Part shown: positions 19,308 to 27,634 of the stretch, piece after piece | How the letters are laid out: each line of letters begins with the position of its first letter | How positions within the stretch are numbered: the stretch's first letter is position 1 | Program-made: the position numbers and the translations under genes | NCBI RefSeq assembly: GCF_004342285.1 | Contig: NZ_SMCV01000002.1 | Span: 434,001-498,000, forward strand | Origin: Klebsiella sp. BIGb0138 | GTDB lineage: Bacteria; Pseudomonadota; Gammaproteobacteria; Enterobacterales; Enterobacteriaceae | Length of the DNA stretch: 64,000 bases | Direction of reading: 5' to 3' | The notes under the pieces: generated by a model | Told to the model about the DNA's origin: nothing | The model's database searches: none | The model's input: the letters and a program-made list of their open reading frames with translations, nothing else

Positions 19308-20288
19308 CTATCTGGCCAGCATAATGTCATTAACTATCCACTGAGAGGCAACTGCGTCCTGGCGGCTGATGGCCGCTGCCAGTTCATCATTGCCATTCAG
19401 TTGTTCACAAAGTTTCAGTAGACGGGTAACAGTCGCAATGTTGATTTCAGCTTCACGAACCGGATCCAGACCACTGGCATCCGGGAAAGTGTCAAAGTAA
19501 TAGGCCCCCTGATAACCATCGCGCTGCATCTGCCAGAGAAATTCCAGCGTGGCACGTGGGTTGACCGAGCCCACCATCAACCCATCGTCACGTTTTCCCC
19601 AACCGTCATTGAGATCAAGCCCCAGCAGACGTGAACGGCGCGCTACCATCGCCGCAGCGTAAGCTGGAATTTCATTGGCAAACAGCACGTGAGCAAAATC
19701 AAGCGTGATCCCCAGATTCGGACAGCCAGCTTCTTCTACCGCCAGTAAGCATGTCGTGGCATTGGGGAAAATACTGTAAGCACGCGGCTCATTCGGTTTG
19801 TATTCGATACTGATATCGACGTCCGGCGCATATTCGGCAATTTCACGGACTGCGCTCACCGCATCGTCCCAGATTTTTTTGTAATCGGCCTGGAAGCAGT
19901 AATCATAGCCATCCTGCCCCATCCACAGCGTCATCAGGCGTGATCCAAATTCGCGCCCGGCATCAATTCCGCGTTTTGTCAACTCAATGGCTTCGCGGCG
20001 GATCTGCGGATTAGGGTTAGTAAATGCCCCGATTTTAAATTGCGGTGCATCCCAGCGCATTTGCATACCGTTGACCGCTAGTCCTGCATCTTCAATGGCC
20101 AGGCGCAGCGTTTGAATATCAGTCGTGATGTGTTGCGGATAGTTCAAATCAAGATGGGTTAACCCTTTTACCTTACCGGCGCGGGCAATCATCTGCAGCA
20201 CAGAGGGTTTTCCCTGAAGATCCGGCCAATAGAGGTTCGCCCCTGAGGCAAAAGAGTTTAAACGCGTGGCAAATTTCAATTCCGACAT
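19308..20288 (-). CDS. Sugar (phosphate) isomerase/epimerase, xylose-isomerase-like TIM barrel
   Basis: A 326-residue enzyme of the AP-endonuclease 2/xylose-isomerase-like barrel family. Likely metal ligands are Glu in SIEYKPNEPR (about residue 178), Asp and His in TLDFAH (about 211-214) and Asp/Asn around GLDLNDGWGK. Family members interconvert aldoses and ketoses or epimerise ketoses. ATG 20288 follows AAGGA by 9 bases; an in-frame upstream ATG at 20336 lies inside the operator and is rejected. First gene of the operon, so isomerisation is probably the first or second catabolic step. Confidence 0.8.
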   Translation of the reverse strand: MSELKFATRLNSFASGANLYWPDLQGKPSVLQMIARAGKVKGLTHLDLNYPQHITTDIQTLRLAIEDAGLAVNGMQMRWDAPQFKIGAFTNPNPQIRREAIELTKRGIDAGREFGSRLMTLWMGQDGYDYCFQADYKKIWDDAVSAVREIAEYAPDVDISIEYKPNEPRAYSIFPNATTCLLAVEEAGCPNLGITLDFAHVLFANEIPAYAAAMVARRSRLLGLDLNDGWGKRDDGLMVGSVNPRATLEFLWQMQRDGYQGAYYFDTFPDASGLDPVREAEINIATVTRLLKLCEQLNGNDELAAAISRQDAVASQWIVNDIMLAR

Positions 20289-21118
20289 GAGGGTGGATCC
20301 TTCAAAACTAGTTTGTGATGTACTTTCCTTCTTCACAATTATTTGTGAAGTTATGATTTAAACTACACTTCACCACCAGGTTATCAAGCGTGACAATCCG
20401 AAAAATGAATAAAATGAGAGATGAGTCACGAAACAAAATGGGAACCCCTTGTCCTAAGACTCTGTTGTCCAGACATAATAAATATTAATAAACAATGAGT
20501 TAATGAGGATAGTAGTGAGGGGATGTAAATAAGGAATCTGTGATGGCGGTTTCAGAGTATGCCTGCAGTATCCTGATGGATTCCGAACTACGAGCGCCGG
20601 GTGCAGTTCAACATCCGGGGATGCCGTAAGGATCGCTCCCCCTTGATGTTGGGGTATATGGGCCAGGGACGAACATGGTGCCATCAGGACAGGGCGGATC
20701 CTATGATGTTCATCCTGCCTGCTATAGGGCGGTATCGTCCATTCCGTGCAACAAGATATTGTTTTGCCTCAGCCACCGGGTCGTCGTTTAGAGCAGAAAA
20801 GCTGATTTGAACAGAATGTTTAAATATCATCAGTTCAGTTTTTTCAATTAAAGTAGACTATCGGTGACTTCATTTTCTAATCCGGATTAAAAAATTCGGC
20901 TTTTTTATCAATGAATATTTATTCTATATTGACATATAAGACCACAGACAATATAAGGAAGTAGCTAGACAATATACATTCCTGTCTTATCCCAGCGTTT
21001 TATCACCCGTATCTTCAAAGAAACCGATCGTCTGCAATTAAATTAAGACGCAGACAATCATATATCGGTCTGAAGTCATTTTATTACCGGTCTCGTTAAT
21101 CAGCCACGACACCATCAG
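20289..21118. other. 830-bp AT-rich intergenic region
   Basis: Besides the operon control region at its left end, no convincing gene is visible. Open frames at 20454-20684 and 20601-20810 overlap on opposite strands and have no recognisable motif. The part 20820-21060 is strongly AT-rich, with runs such as CGGATTAAAAAATTCGGCTT. It may be the remnant of a lost insertion, but no element end or repeat was identified. Confidence 0.5.
20331..20350. promoter_or_regulatory. Palindromic operator candidate of the sugar ABC operon
   Basis: A perfect 8-bp inverted repeat, CTTCACAA and TTGTGAAG, separated by TTAT, lies 43-62 bases before the isomerase start. A further TTTGTGA half-site lies at about 20312-20318. 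The orientation (TCACA then TGTGA) is the reverse of a CRP site. Binding by the operon's own RpiR regulator is inferred. A possible promoter (TTGATA, 16-base spacer, TAGTTT on the minus strand, about 20361-20388) stands just upstream. Confidence 0.5.
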
Positions 21119-21412
21119 TTACGCTGTTCCTTCGAAAACCGACACCGCTACGGCATAAGCACTTGCCATATAACTGGCCCAGATAACAACCATACGGTGG
21201 ATATTTCCATTACGGTTCTCTTCCGCAATAGCGGCATCCATTACTTTTACCGCATCATTAACTTCAGCCAGTTTACCGTTGTATGTTCGTTTCTGCTTCG
21301 TTCCATTGCCTGCCGGCAGCGTATAAACCCCAGCTGACGTGTTCGGTTTCGCGTTACCCATTGACGCTTCTGCCGCGATGAACTGAACGGCGCCAACCTC
21401 AATACCGGACAA
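21119..21412 (-). CDS. Unrecognised small protein, possibly a fragment
   Basis: A 97-residue reading frame with an alanine-rich hydrophobic stretch near its C-terminus (about residues 75-92). The only start is TTG at 21412, without a well spaced ribosome site, and the frame stays open upstream into the terminator at 21435-21459. This suggests either a chance frame or the 3' remnant of a longer gene. I do not recognise a family. Confidence 0.3.
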   Translation of the reverse strand: MSGIEVGAVQFIAAEASMGNAKPNTSAGVYTLPAGNGTKQKRTYNGKLAEVNDAVKVMDAAIAEENRNGNIHRMVVIWASYMASAYAVAVSVFEGTA

Positions 21413-21434
21413 ATCACCTGGGCATAAAGGGCGT

Positions 21435-21459
21435 AAAAAAGCCCCGCAGCAGCGGGGCT
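21435..21459 (-). terminator. Intrinsic terminator of the small gene at 21503-21724
   Basis: AGCCCCGC and GCGGGGCT pair around a four-base loop and are followed on the minus strand by six T (21435-21440). It lies about 45 bases after the stop of the minus-strand gene. Confidence 0.9.
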
Positions 21460-21502
21460 TGTCGACGGCTGGCGACGAGCCTGACCATCAAGGCGTGCCG
21501 CG

Positions 21503-21724
21503 TTACGGGTAGGTGGCCGCAAAGTGTTCTTCAATCTGCGATCGAATATCTTCCGAATCACTCAGCGTTAAGGAGTCATATCCGACGATATGAACATCGG
21601 GGTCATCCCCGAAAACCGTCACCAGCGCGTAGAGGTCCTCATCACCTGCAAAAACTTCGTACTTTACCCGTGATTGTTGATCGCTAACTAACATGTAGGT
21701 TTCAACCAGTTTTTGAGTAACCAT
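21503..21724 (-). CDS. Small acidic protein of unknown function
   Basis: A 73-residue acidic product beginning MVTQKLVETYM. The ribosome site AAGGAAAG stands 3-8 bases before ATG, and a strong terminator follows, so this is a real single-gene transcription unit. It has no signal peptide or membrane segment. I do not recognise the family. It lies between the AT-rich region and the phosphatase gene of the arginine-like operon (228-bp gap). Confidence 0.7.
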   Translation of the reverse strand: MVTQKLVETYMLVSDQQSRVKYEVFAGDEDLYALVTVFGDDPDVHIVGYDSLTLSDSEDIRSQIEEHFAATYP

Positions 21725-21952
21725 ACTCTTTCCTTTTGATGAAAAGCCGCCTTACCCTTTTAGCACACAAAAGTGATAGTGTGCATTAAAGCCGGCAATT
21801 AACCGGCGCCTGCCGCTCCTCATTTGGCCCGCAGAATATGACCCGGGATAGCATGCTTATCGTGAAATGCCGGTTATTGTGCGGTTTTAACCGGCGAACA
21901 GGCTTAAGCTGTTTGTTCATCGTCAGCCCCGCTGGTTGGCGGATGGCAGGTA

Positions 21953-22735
21953 TTAATAGCGGTACTCACGTAAATAATTCAGCGCTGAGGCATGCAGTTC
22001 GGCATTGGCGCTGACCAGCACATCGCCGCGGGAATGAAAGTTCAGCGGCTGCCCGGCCCAGTCGCTGATAATTCCCCCCGCCCCTTCGACCACCGGTATC
22101 AACGGTAAGAAATCCCAGGGGCCCAGACCATATTCCACCACCAAATCGGCATGACCGCTGGCCAGCATCGCGTGAGCATAACACCCTCCCCCCATGCGCT
22201 GCATCTGGCAGGCGGCGGCTAACCGTTGATAATACGGCCAGGCCGCGGCAGCAAAATCATCGGGTGAGGTGGTGCATATCCTCGCTGCGCTAAGCGACCG
22301 ACAGCGGCTGGTTTGTACCGCCACACCATTCAGCGTGGTGGCGCCTGACTCTTCAGCCAGCCACAGCTCATCGGTGACCGGAACAGAGATCATTCCCGCG
22401 ACCATACGGCTATTTTTCATTATTCCGGTTAGCGTGCCAAACAGAGGAAAGCCGCAGACAAAAGCCTTAGTGCCATCGACCGGATCGATTATCCAGGTCG
22501 CGGCGTCGCCGGGTTCGCCGCCAAACTCTTCACCGCAGATCGCATCCTGCGGGAAATGACGCGCGACAATTTCGCGGATTTTTATCTCAACGCGTTTATC
22601 CGCTTCGGTAACCGGGCTGTTATCCTCTTTGATCTCTACCGACAGTTCGCTTCTGAAATAGCGCAATACGATCGGCCGGACCTCACGGGCTATTTCCTGT
22701 AACACCGGGGTATATTTAGTGGGTTGCATCGCCAT
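21953..22735 (-). CDS. Inositol-monophosphatase-family phosphatase (HisN-like)
   Basis: A 260-residue magnesium-dependent phosphatase. Metal-binding residues are visible as GEE (Glu69-Glu70), IIDPVDGT (Asp84, Asp87) and WDFLPL near residue 210. The group includes inositol-1-phosphatase, CysQ and histidinol-phosphatase HisN; the sequence is nearer the HisN-type than SuhB. ATG 22735 (or 22729) overlaps the 3' end of the binding-protein gene by about 20 bases, so the two are translationally coupled. Last gene of a four-gene operon. The phosphorylated substrate in this pathway is unknown. Confidence 0.82.
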   Translation of the reverse strand: MAMQPTKYTPVLQEIAREVRPIVLRYFRSELSVEIKEDNSPVTEADKRVEIKIREIVARHFPQDAICGEEFGGEPGDAATWIIDPVDGTKAFVCGFPLFGTLTGIMKNSRMVAGMISVPVTDELWLAEESGATTLNGVAVQTSRCRSLSAARICTTSPDDFAAAAWPYYQRLAAACQMQRMGGGCYAHAMLASGHADLVVEYGLGPWDFLPLIPVVEGAGGIISDWAGQPLNFHSRGDVLVSANAELHASALNYLREYRY

Positions 22736-23519
22736 CGACCTTATTATGAGGGAAGAAAATCACCCCTTCCTTGAAATAGTTACGGCTGATTTTTTCGATC
22801 GTGCCGTCGGCGTGCAGTTCAGCAATCGCCTGATTAAAACGCTGCAGCAGCGCGGTATCCTCCTTACGGAAGCCTAAGGATACCCCTTTGCCCAGCGTCT
22901 CTTCATCGATTACCGGCGGGCCTGAGAAGCCAAAGTCCTTGCCCTGCGGCCGGCTCAGCAGCGCCGTTTCCGCCGACTGGGTGCCCTGAAGTAACGCATC
23001 CACGCGGCCGTTCACCAGATCGGCATAGGCCAGATCCTGATTTTGATACACCTGAATATTAACCCCTTGAGGAACCCAGTGCTTCTTGATAAAGATTTCT
23101 TCAATGGTGCCCTGAGTCACGCCGATGGTTTTCCCGCGCAGCGACGCCGGCGTCGGCTGTAAATTGCTTCCGTTGCGCGCCACCAGCCGACGAGAAACAT
23201 CGTACAACATATGCGAAAAATTGATGATCTGCGCCCGTTTCGCCGTCGCGCTAAAATCAGAGTTAATCACATCGAATTTTTTCGCATCCAGAGCGGCGAT
23301 CAGCGCATCAAAAGGCACTTCCACCCACGAACATTGAATCTTCATTTTTTCACAAAGCGCATGCCCGATATCAATATCAAACCCAGCCAGTTTACCGTCC
23401 TGAGTTTTATATTCGAAAGGCGCGTAATTGGGTTCCACACCATAGCGAATCTGCTCCGTGACTGCGGCCATCGACGATAATGAGCAACACATAACACCTA
23501 AAGCTAAAATTCTTTTCAT
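22716..23519 (-). CDS. Periplasmic cationic amino-acid binding protein (ArgT/HisJ family)
   Basis: A 267-residue binding protein with a signal peptide (MKRILALGVMCCSLSSMAA) and the mature start VTEQIRYGVEPNYAPFEYK. ATG 23519 follows GGAG by 7 bases. By eye it is roughly 45% identical to the protein at 11910-12707, so the two are paralogues. No permease or ATPase is encoded nearby. It lies 80 bases after the aminotransferase in an operon with an ornithine-cyclodeaminase relative, which points to arginine, ornithine or a derivative as ligand. Confidence 0.87.
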   Translation of the reverse strand: MKRILALGVMCCSLSSMAAVTEQIRYGVEPNYAPFEYKTQDGKLAGFDIDIGHALCEKMKIQCSWVEVPFDALIAALDAKKFDVINSDFSATAKRAQIINFSHMLYDVSRRLVARNGSNLQPTPASLRGKTIGVTQGTIEEIFIKKHWVPQGVNIQVYQNQDLAYADLVNGRVDALLQGTQSAETALLSRPQGKDFGFSGPPVIDEETLGKGVSLGFRKEDTALLQRFNQAIAELHADGTIEKISRNYFKEGVIFFPHNKVDGDATH

Positions 23520-23599
23520 ACCATCACTCCAGATTATGCTCATTTTAAATCAATGAGCATGACGGTTTGCTGTGTAAGGGTTATTTCAGCGATGCGCCT

Positions 23600-24739
23600 T
23601 TACTCTCCGGCACGTTCTTGCGCTATTTCTTTAATAAATGCAGAGACCCGCGATAAGCCTTTTTGCAATATCTGTTGATTATTGGCGAAACCGATTCGCA
23701 GATAGCCTTCCATATCCATGGCGTCGCCCGGGGTGAACATGACCCCATATCTTTCCAGCAGGCTGATACAGAATTCCCGCGAGCTGAGCGGCAAATCATA
23801 TTTCAGTAACGCCGTGGTGCCAGCATCGGGTTTGATATAGCTAATATAAGGCTCGGATTGTACCCACCGATCGAGGATCTCAAGGTTCTCGCGCAGCATT
23901 TTCTGATTGCGCGCCAGAATCTGGTCGCGATTTTCCAGCGCGAGAGAAGCAAAATAATCGTCCAGGATCCCCACGCTGATCGTGTTGTAATCACGATGAA
24001 CTTCAACGGCTTTTAGCAGCTCAACAGGCCCGGCGATCCAGCCCAGACGTAATCCGGCCAGCGAATAGGCTTTTGACATGCTGGCGGTGCTGATGCCTTT
24101 TTCATAGAGATCGGCCACGGCCGCGGTATAACCATCGCCGTGCTGATTGGTGCCGCGGTAGACCTCATCGCACAGCAGCCAGGCGCCGGCTTCACGCGCG
24201 ATGTCAACAATCTGCCGCAGGAAAGCAGCATCCATCAACGCGCCAGTCGGATTATTCGGATTGTTGATGGCAATCAGACGGGTCTTATGATCAACCAGCC
24301 CGCGCAGTTCGTTCAGATCGGGGAGAAAGTGATTTTCTTCCCGGAGGGGGAGAATTTTCACTTCAGCGCCATAGCTGGCGGGGATGGAATAATGCTGCTG
24401 ATAGGTGGGCAAAACGGAAATTACCGTATCCTCCGCCTCAACCAGGGTTTCATAGACCAGCGCGTTGGCGCCAATCGCGCCGTGGGTCATCAGGATATTC
24501 TCCGCAGATTGCTTCTCATATTGCTGAGAAATGATGCCGCGCAGACGGCTGGAACCGGTTATCTCCCCGTACGTCATTTTGATATCGAGCATATCGCGCA
24601 GCACATCCTCGGTTCTGCCGCTCATGGCCAGCAGTTCCCGCATCGTTAGCGATTCAACGCAGGTCTCCGCCAGGTTATATTCACAGCGCGTTTCCCACTC
24701 ATTCATCCACTGCTCTACGCCAAAAGTTCTTATTTGCAT
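23600..24739 (-). CDS. Pyridoxal-phosphate aminotransferase, class I/II
   Basis: A 379-residue fold-type I enzyme. The PLP lysine is Lys223 in SMSKAYSLAGLRLGW. Asp191 in LLCDEVYRG binds the pyridine nitrogen, and NNPNNPTG (159-166) is the usual substrate loop. The general resemblance is to aspartate/arginine-type transaminases and capreomycidine-synthase-like proteins, but I cannot assign the substrate. The start lies one base after the stop of the cyclodeaminase-family gene, so the two enzymes are made together and probably act on the same keto acid. Confidence 0.87.
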   Translation of the reverse strand: MQIRTFGVEQWMNEWETRCEYNLAETCVESLTMRELLAMSGRTEDVLRDMLDIKMTYGEITGSSRLRGIISQQYEKQSAENILMTHGAIGANALVYETLVEAEDTVISVLPTYQQHYSIPASYGAEVKILPLREENHFLPDLNELRGLVDHKTRLIAINNPNNPTGALMDAAFLRQIVDIAREAGAWLLCDEVYRGTNQHGDGYTAAVADLYEKGISTASMSKAYSLAGLRLGWIAGPVELLKAVEVHRDYNTISVGILDDYFASLALENRDQILARNQKMLRENLEILDRWVQSEPYISYIKPDAGTTALLKYDLPLSSREFCISLLERYGVMFTPGDAMDMEGYLRIGFANNQQILQKGLSRVSAFIKEIAQERAGE

Positions 24740-24740
24740 C

Positions 24741-25703
24741 TTATTTATCCTGAGCTTGTAGGTTGTTCATCAGCTGACAGGCAATCGCGACGTCTTCCAG
24801 ACCCAGCCCAACCGAGCGAAAGAAGACATGCTGCCGAAAAGTGGGTTTCTCGCAGGCGCCACTGCACAGTTCTGCCAGGTCGCCTTTGATGTCGTTGTGG
24901 TTCCAGCCCGTAGCGGACGCCGCCAGCACCATTTCCCCGGCCTGCAAAGGGGTGATTTGCCGGTAATCACAGTAGACCTCCATGCCGGCTAGCGATTCAG
25001 GTGGGACCTCGTGCGCCCCCGGCGCATTGGTGCCGATCGAGGTAATCAGGCAAGGTCTGGTCAATTGCGATGGGTCAATCACCGGTGTGGCGGAAGAGGT
25101 GCATAGCATCAGAACATCGGTATCCTGTACCGCCTCATCCAGCGACGTGTGCACGCTGATACGCCCGGCGGGGAGTGCCAAATCCGCGGCTAACGCATCC
25201 GCTTCCAGGGAGGATTTACGGCTATAGATCCCGATCGCCTCCCATTGCCTGAGGTTTACGACCTGCCGCAGGTGGGCCAGGCCAACGGGACCGGTGCCGA
25301 TCAGCGTCAGTTTCTTTGCAGTCTGCGGCGCAAGATAATCTATCGCCAGCGCCGTCGTGGCCGCCGTTCGCTCAATAGTCAGCAGCGAGGCGTCGCACAG
25401 CATCAGCGGCATACCGGTTTCCGTCGACATCAGCAGTGTCCAGGCAGTGATAATCGGTCTGCCGGCAGTGACAAGATATGGGGATATTTTTGCACCCAGC
25501 ACCTTGCTGGTCATATCCACCGCCAGGTAGTTGATGAAATCCCCCTGGTTATCGGGCAACAGCACCACGTTTTGTGCCGGTTGCACCACGGCGCCCCTGG
25601 CCAGACCGATAAACGCCTGACGTAGCGTGCCGACAACATCAATCCGGGGAAGTATCTGCGCCGTTTTTTCGGCGCTAACAACGGGAATTCCGACAGGTTT
25701 CAT
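24741..25703 (-). CDS. Ornithine cyclodeaminase/mu-crystallin-family enzyme (possible imino-acid or arginine dehydrogenase)
   Basis: A 320-residue NAD(P)-dependent enzyme. The dinucleotide site LIGTGPVGLAHL is at about residues 134-145, and conserved lysines lie at 67 and 72. At the position of the catalytic Asp of true ornithine cyclodeaminase (GxDxPG motif), this protein has Asn226 in GTNAPGAHEV, so it is probably a ketimine reductase or amino-acid dehydrogenase such as DauB and not a cyclodeaminase. Start ATG 25703; an in-frame extension to 25778 runs through the promoter. First gene of the operon, behind a DauR-like regulator gene. Confidence 0.85.
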   Translation of the reverse strand: MKPVGIPVVSAEKTAQILPRIDVVGTLRQAFIGLARGAVVQPAQNVVLLPDNQGDFINYLAVDMTSKVLGAKISPYLVTAGRPIITAWTLLMSTETGMPLMLCDASLLTIERTAATTALAIDYLAPQTAKKLTLIGTGPVGLAHLRQVVNLRQWEAIGIYSRKSSLEADALAADLALPAGRISVHTSLDEAVQDTDVLMLCTSSATPVIDPSQLTRPCLITSIGTNAPGAHEVPPESLAGMEVYCDYRQITPLQAGEMVLAASATGWNHNDIKGDLAELCSGACEKPTFRQHVFFRSVGLGLEDVAIACQLMNNLQAQDK

Positions 25704-25762
25704 AGCGTATCCAGCTGGCCAGTCTGGCTGGCGATGGTGAAAATTCGCACTACATGAACTAA

Positions 25763-25800
25763 AAAGTACACTATGCACAAATTGTTTACAATGTATAAAC
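25763..25800 (-). promoter_or_regulatory. Promoter and operator candidate of the arginine-like operon
   Basis: On the minus strand TTGTAA (25786-25791) and TACTTT (25763-25768) are 17 bases apart. The -35 box lies inside overlapping palindromes: ATTGT-TT-ACAAT at 25781-25792 and the near-palindrome GTTTACA-ATG-TATAAAC at 25784-25800. A repressor bound here would block the polymerase. The DauR-like protein encoded next upstream is the obvious candidate. Confidence 0.4.
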
Positions 25801-25992
25801 CCGGCATAGCAGAGGCAGACTGCCGCCCGGATTAAACATAAATACTGGCGAAAATAAACATCAAGCCATTGAATAATTTGAATTAAATAAAAATTAGCGG
25901 GCCTCTGACAAAAACCAGTCGCCGGGAGGAATAAGAAATCCCTATGGAGATTGTCAGGGTGAAAGGGATTTAACGGGGTCGTTGCAGGCGGA

Positions 25993-26622
25993 TTATGACT
26001 TTTTCAGTTCACGAAGATATTTATAGACGGTCGTTCTGCCCAGAGAGAGCACGCTGGCAATATAGTCAGCCGCATTCTTCGCCCTGAACGCCCCTTCGTG
26101 GTGTAAAGCGATAACTAAACGCTTCTTCTGCTCTCTGGTCAGTAACGCCAGCGTGGTATTTTGCTGACGTATCCAGTCATGCAGGAATGTATTGATCTTT
26201 TCCTGCCAGTCATCTTTGAACAACTCGGCGGGCTGGGGCCTCAGTCGGGAGGCAGAAAGAAAGAGTTCCAGAGCATTTTTGGCTTCTTCAAAAATGGCCG
26301 TGCTCAGATTGATACATAGAAGATAATCGGTATGGCCCTCGCGACCTGCGGCAATACTGACAGAACGCATCTTTTTACCATCCCAGTTGAGCTTTTCGTA
26401 AGGTCCGGTCAGCCGTTCAAGGCTGCTCATTTCCATCTCTTCCAGGCCAGCATCATCGCCCGGTTTCCGTCTGGAGAGGTTATTCGCAATGTAGGCCACC
26501 TTACCGGTAGTCACATTATGAATAACCACTTCCACGCTCGGGAAGAAAAGGGCCGCAATGCCCTCGGCAATAGATTTCAGCAACTCGTACTGGGTTCCCT
26601 GCTGTTCAACTGTTTTTGCCAC
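25993..26622 (-). CDS. DauR/YheO-type transcriptional regulator
   Basis: A 209-residue regulator with an N-terminal PAS-like YheO domain (about residues 10-120) and a C-terminal helix-turn-helix (about 160-205, ending in VLSLGRTTVYKYLRELKK). GTG at 26622 is chosen because AGGAG stands 5 bases before it; the longer frame to 26676 lacks a site. In Pseudomonas, DauR represses the D-arginine operon that includes the cyclodeaminase-family enzyme DauB. The same pairing here supports arginine-related chemistry. It lies 289 bp upstream of the four-gene operon, same strand. Confidence 0.82.
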   Translation of the reverse strand: MAKTVEQQGTQYELLKSIAEGIAALFFPSVEVVIHNVTTGKVAYIANNLSRRKPGDDAGLEEMEMSSLERLTGPYEKLNWDGKKMRSVSIAAGREGHTDYLLCINLSTAIFEEAKNALELFLSASRLRPQPAELFKDDWQEKINTFLHDWIRQQNTTLALLTREQKKRLVIALHHEGAFRAKNAADYIASVLSLGRTTVYKYLRELKKS

Positions 26623-27053
26623 ATGTTCTCCTGGAACGCTCAAACGGATGCAGATGAAAATGCACGGTGTGCACAATCGTCAGATGACAATCTTTACGTT
26701 GGGGTAAGTTAAGATGTCCGTCGCCTATAATCAACATGAGATTCCCATCCAGGCGTGCGCGGTAGCGTTTTTCACCGTGGATCAAGCCGATCGCCTGACA
26801 ATGCTTCTGGATATCGTGGACGATGGGCGAAACATGTCAAAGTATGCCTAATCTGAAACTCTCGCCGGGAATCCGCGATGTTATGGCGATGAAGTGACAC
26901 GGCAGAGAAATAAGAAAAAGTCATAAACAAAGCATCAACTATACGTTACCGATCTTTTATCTTTTTTATAACGATATGATATTACTCGCAGGCAGATGTT
27001 ATAAGGCCGCTTTTTATTCCGTGCTCTTTTAATTGATTTTACCTGGGATGAAT
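26623..27053. other. 431-bp divergent intergenic region with one very small reading frame
   Basis: The region separates the DauR-like gene from the exported phosphatase. A 45-codon frame (26714-26851, plus strand, MSVAYNQHEIPIQ...) is present. It has no good ribosome site and might be the remnant of a SnoaL/NTF2-like protein, but this is a weak guess. The AT-rich part 26900-27030 should hold the promoter of the phosphatase gene. Confidence 0.4.
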
Positions 27054-27584
27054 ATGAAAAAAATTAGCATGTTTTTTGCAGCAGGGCTTTCGCTGTTCAG
27101 TACCCTTTCCTTTGCCGCTGCCCCCCTGGTCACCTTCGTCTGTACGGGCAATACCGGTCGTAGCCCAATGGCCGAAGCGTTAGCCTCTCATCTTATTCAG
27201 GCTGAACATCTTAATATCCATGTTCAGTCGAGGGGCGTGAAGGTTAATCCCCAGGAAACCCAGCCTGAGGCAGGCACCGTCGCCGTATTAAAAGAACGCG
27301 GTATTGATGTTTCCGCGCACAGAGCAAAGCAGCTGACGGCCGACGATATTAAAGACTCACAGGTCGTATTAACGATGACCGCCGCGCATAAAGAGAAGAT
27401 TCTGGCTGAATATCCTCAGGCGCGGGATCATGTCTTCACGTTAACCGAGTATGCCCAGGGACAGCATGCCGATTTACCGGACCCTTACGGAAAACCGCGG
27501 CAGGCCTATGAACAACTGGAAAGTAAAATGGATGTACTTATTCCTGAAGCATTAGCGAAAGTCGCTAAAAACCACGGTGGGTGA
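27054..27584 (+). CDS. Low-molecular-weight protein tyrosine phosphatase/arsenate-reductase-fold protein with signal peptide
   Basis: A 176-residue protein. Residues 1-22 form a clear Sec signal (MKKISMFFAAGLSLFSTLSF then AAA). The mature domain opens at once with the phosphatase loop: Cys30-Thr-Gly-Asn-Thr-Gly-Arg36-Ser (C-X5-R), and a DPYG segment supplies the general acid Asp near residue 144. ATG 27054 follows GGGA by 7 bases; an ATG two codons earlier is possible. Family members are normally cytosolic (Wzb, YwlE, ArsC). An exported version is unusual, and Cys30 is the only cysteine. It is convergent with the HAD phosphatase gene, 50 bp apart. Confidence 0.82.
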   Translation: MKKISMFFAAGLSLFSTLSFAAAPLVTFVCTGNTGRSPMAEALASHLIQAEHLNIHVQSRGVKVNPQETQPEAGTVAVLKERGIDVSAHRAKQLTADDIKDSQVVLTMTAAHKEKILAEYPQARDHVFTLTEYAQGQHADLPDPYGKPRQAYEQLESKMDVLIPEALAKVAKNHGG

Positions 27585-27634
27585 TGTAAGATCCGCGCCA
27601 ACGTGACGTGAATTGTCCGTTCATTAAACCCCAC

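Noticed and set aside
20454-20810. Two overlapping frames on opposite strands in the AT-rich gap
   Set aside because: No ribosome sites, no motif, mutually exclusive.
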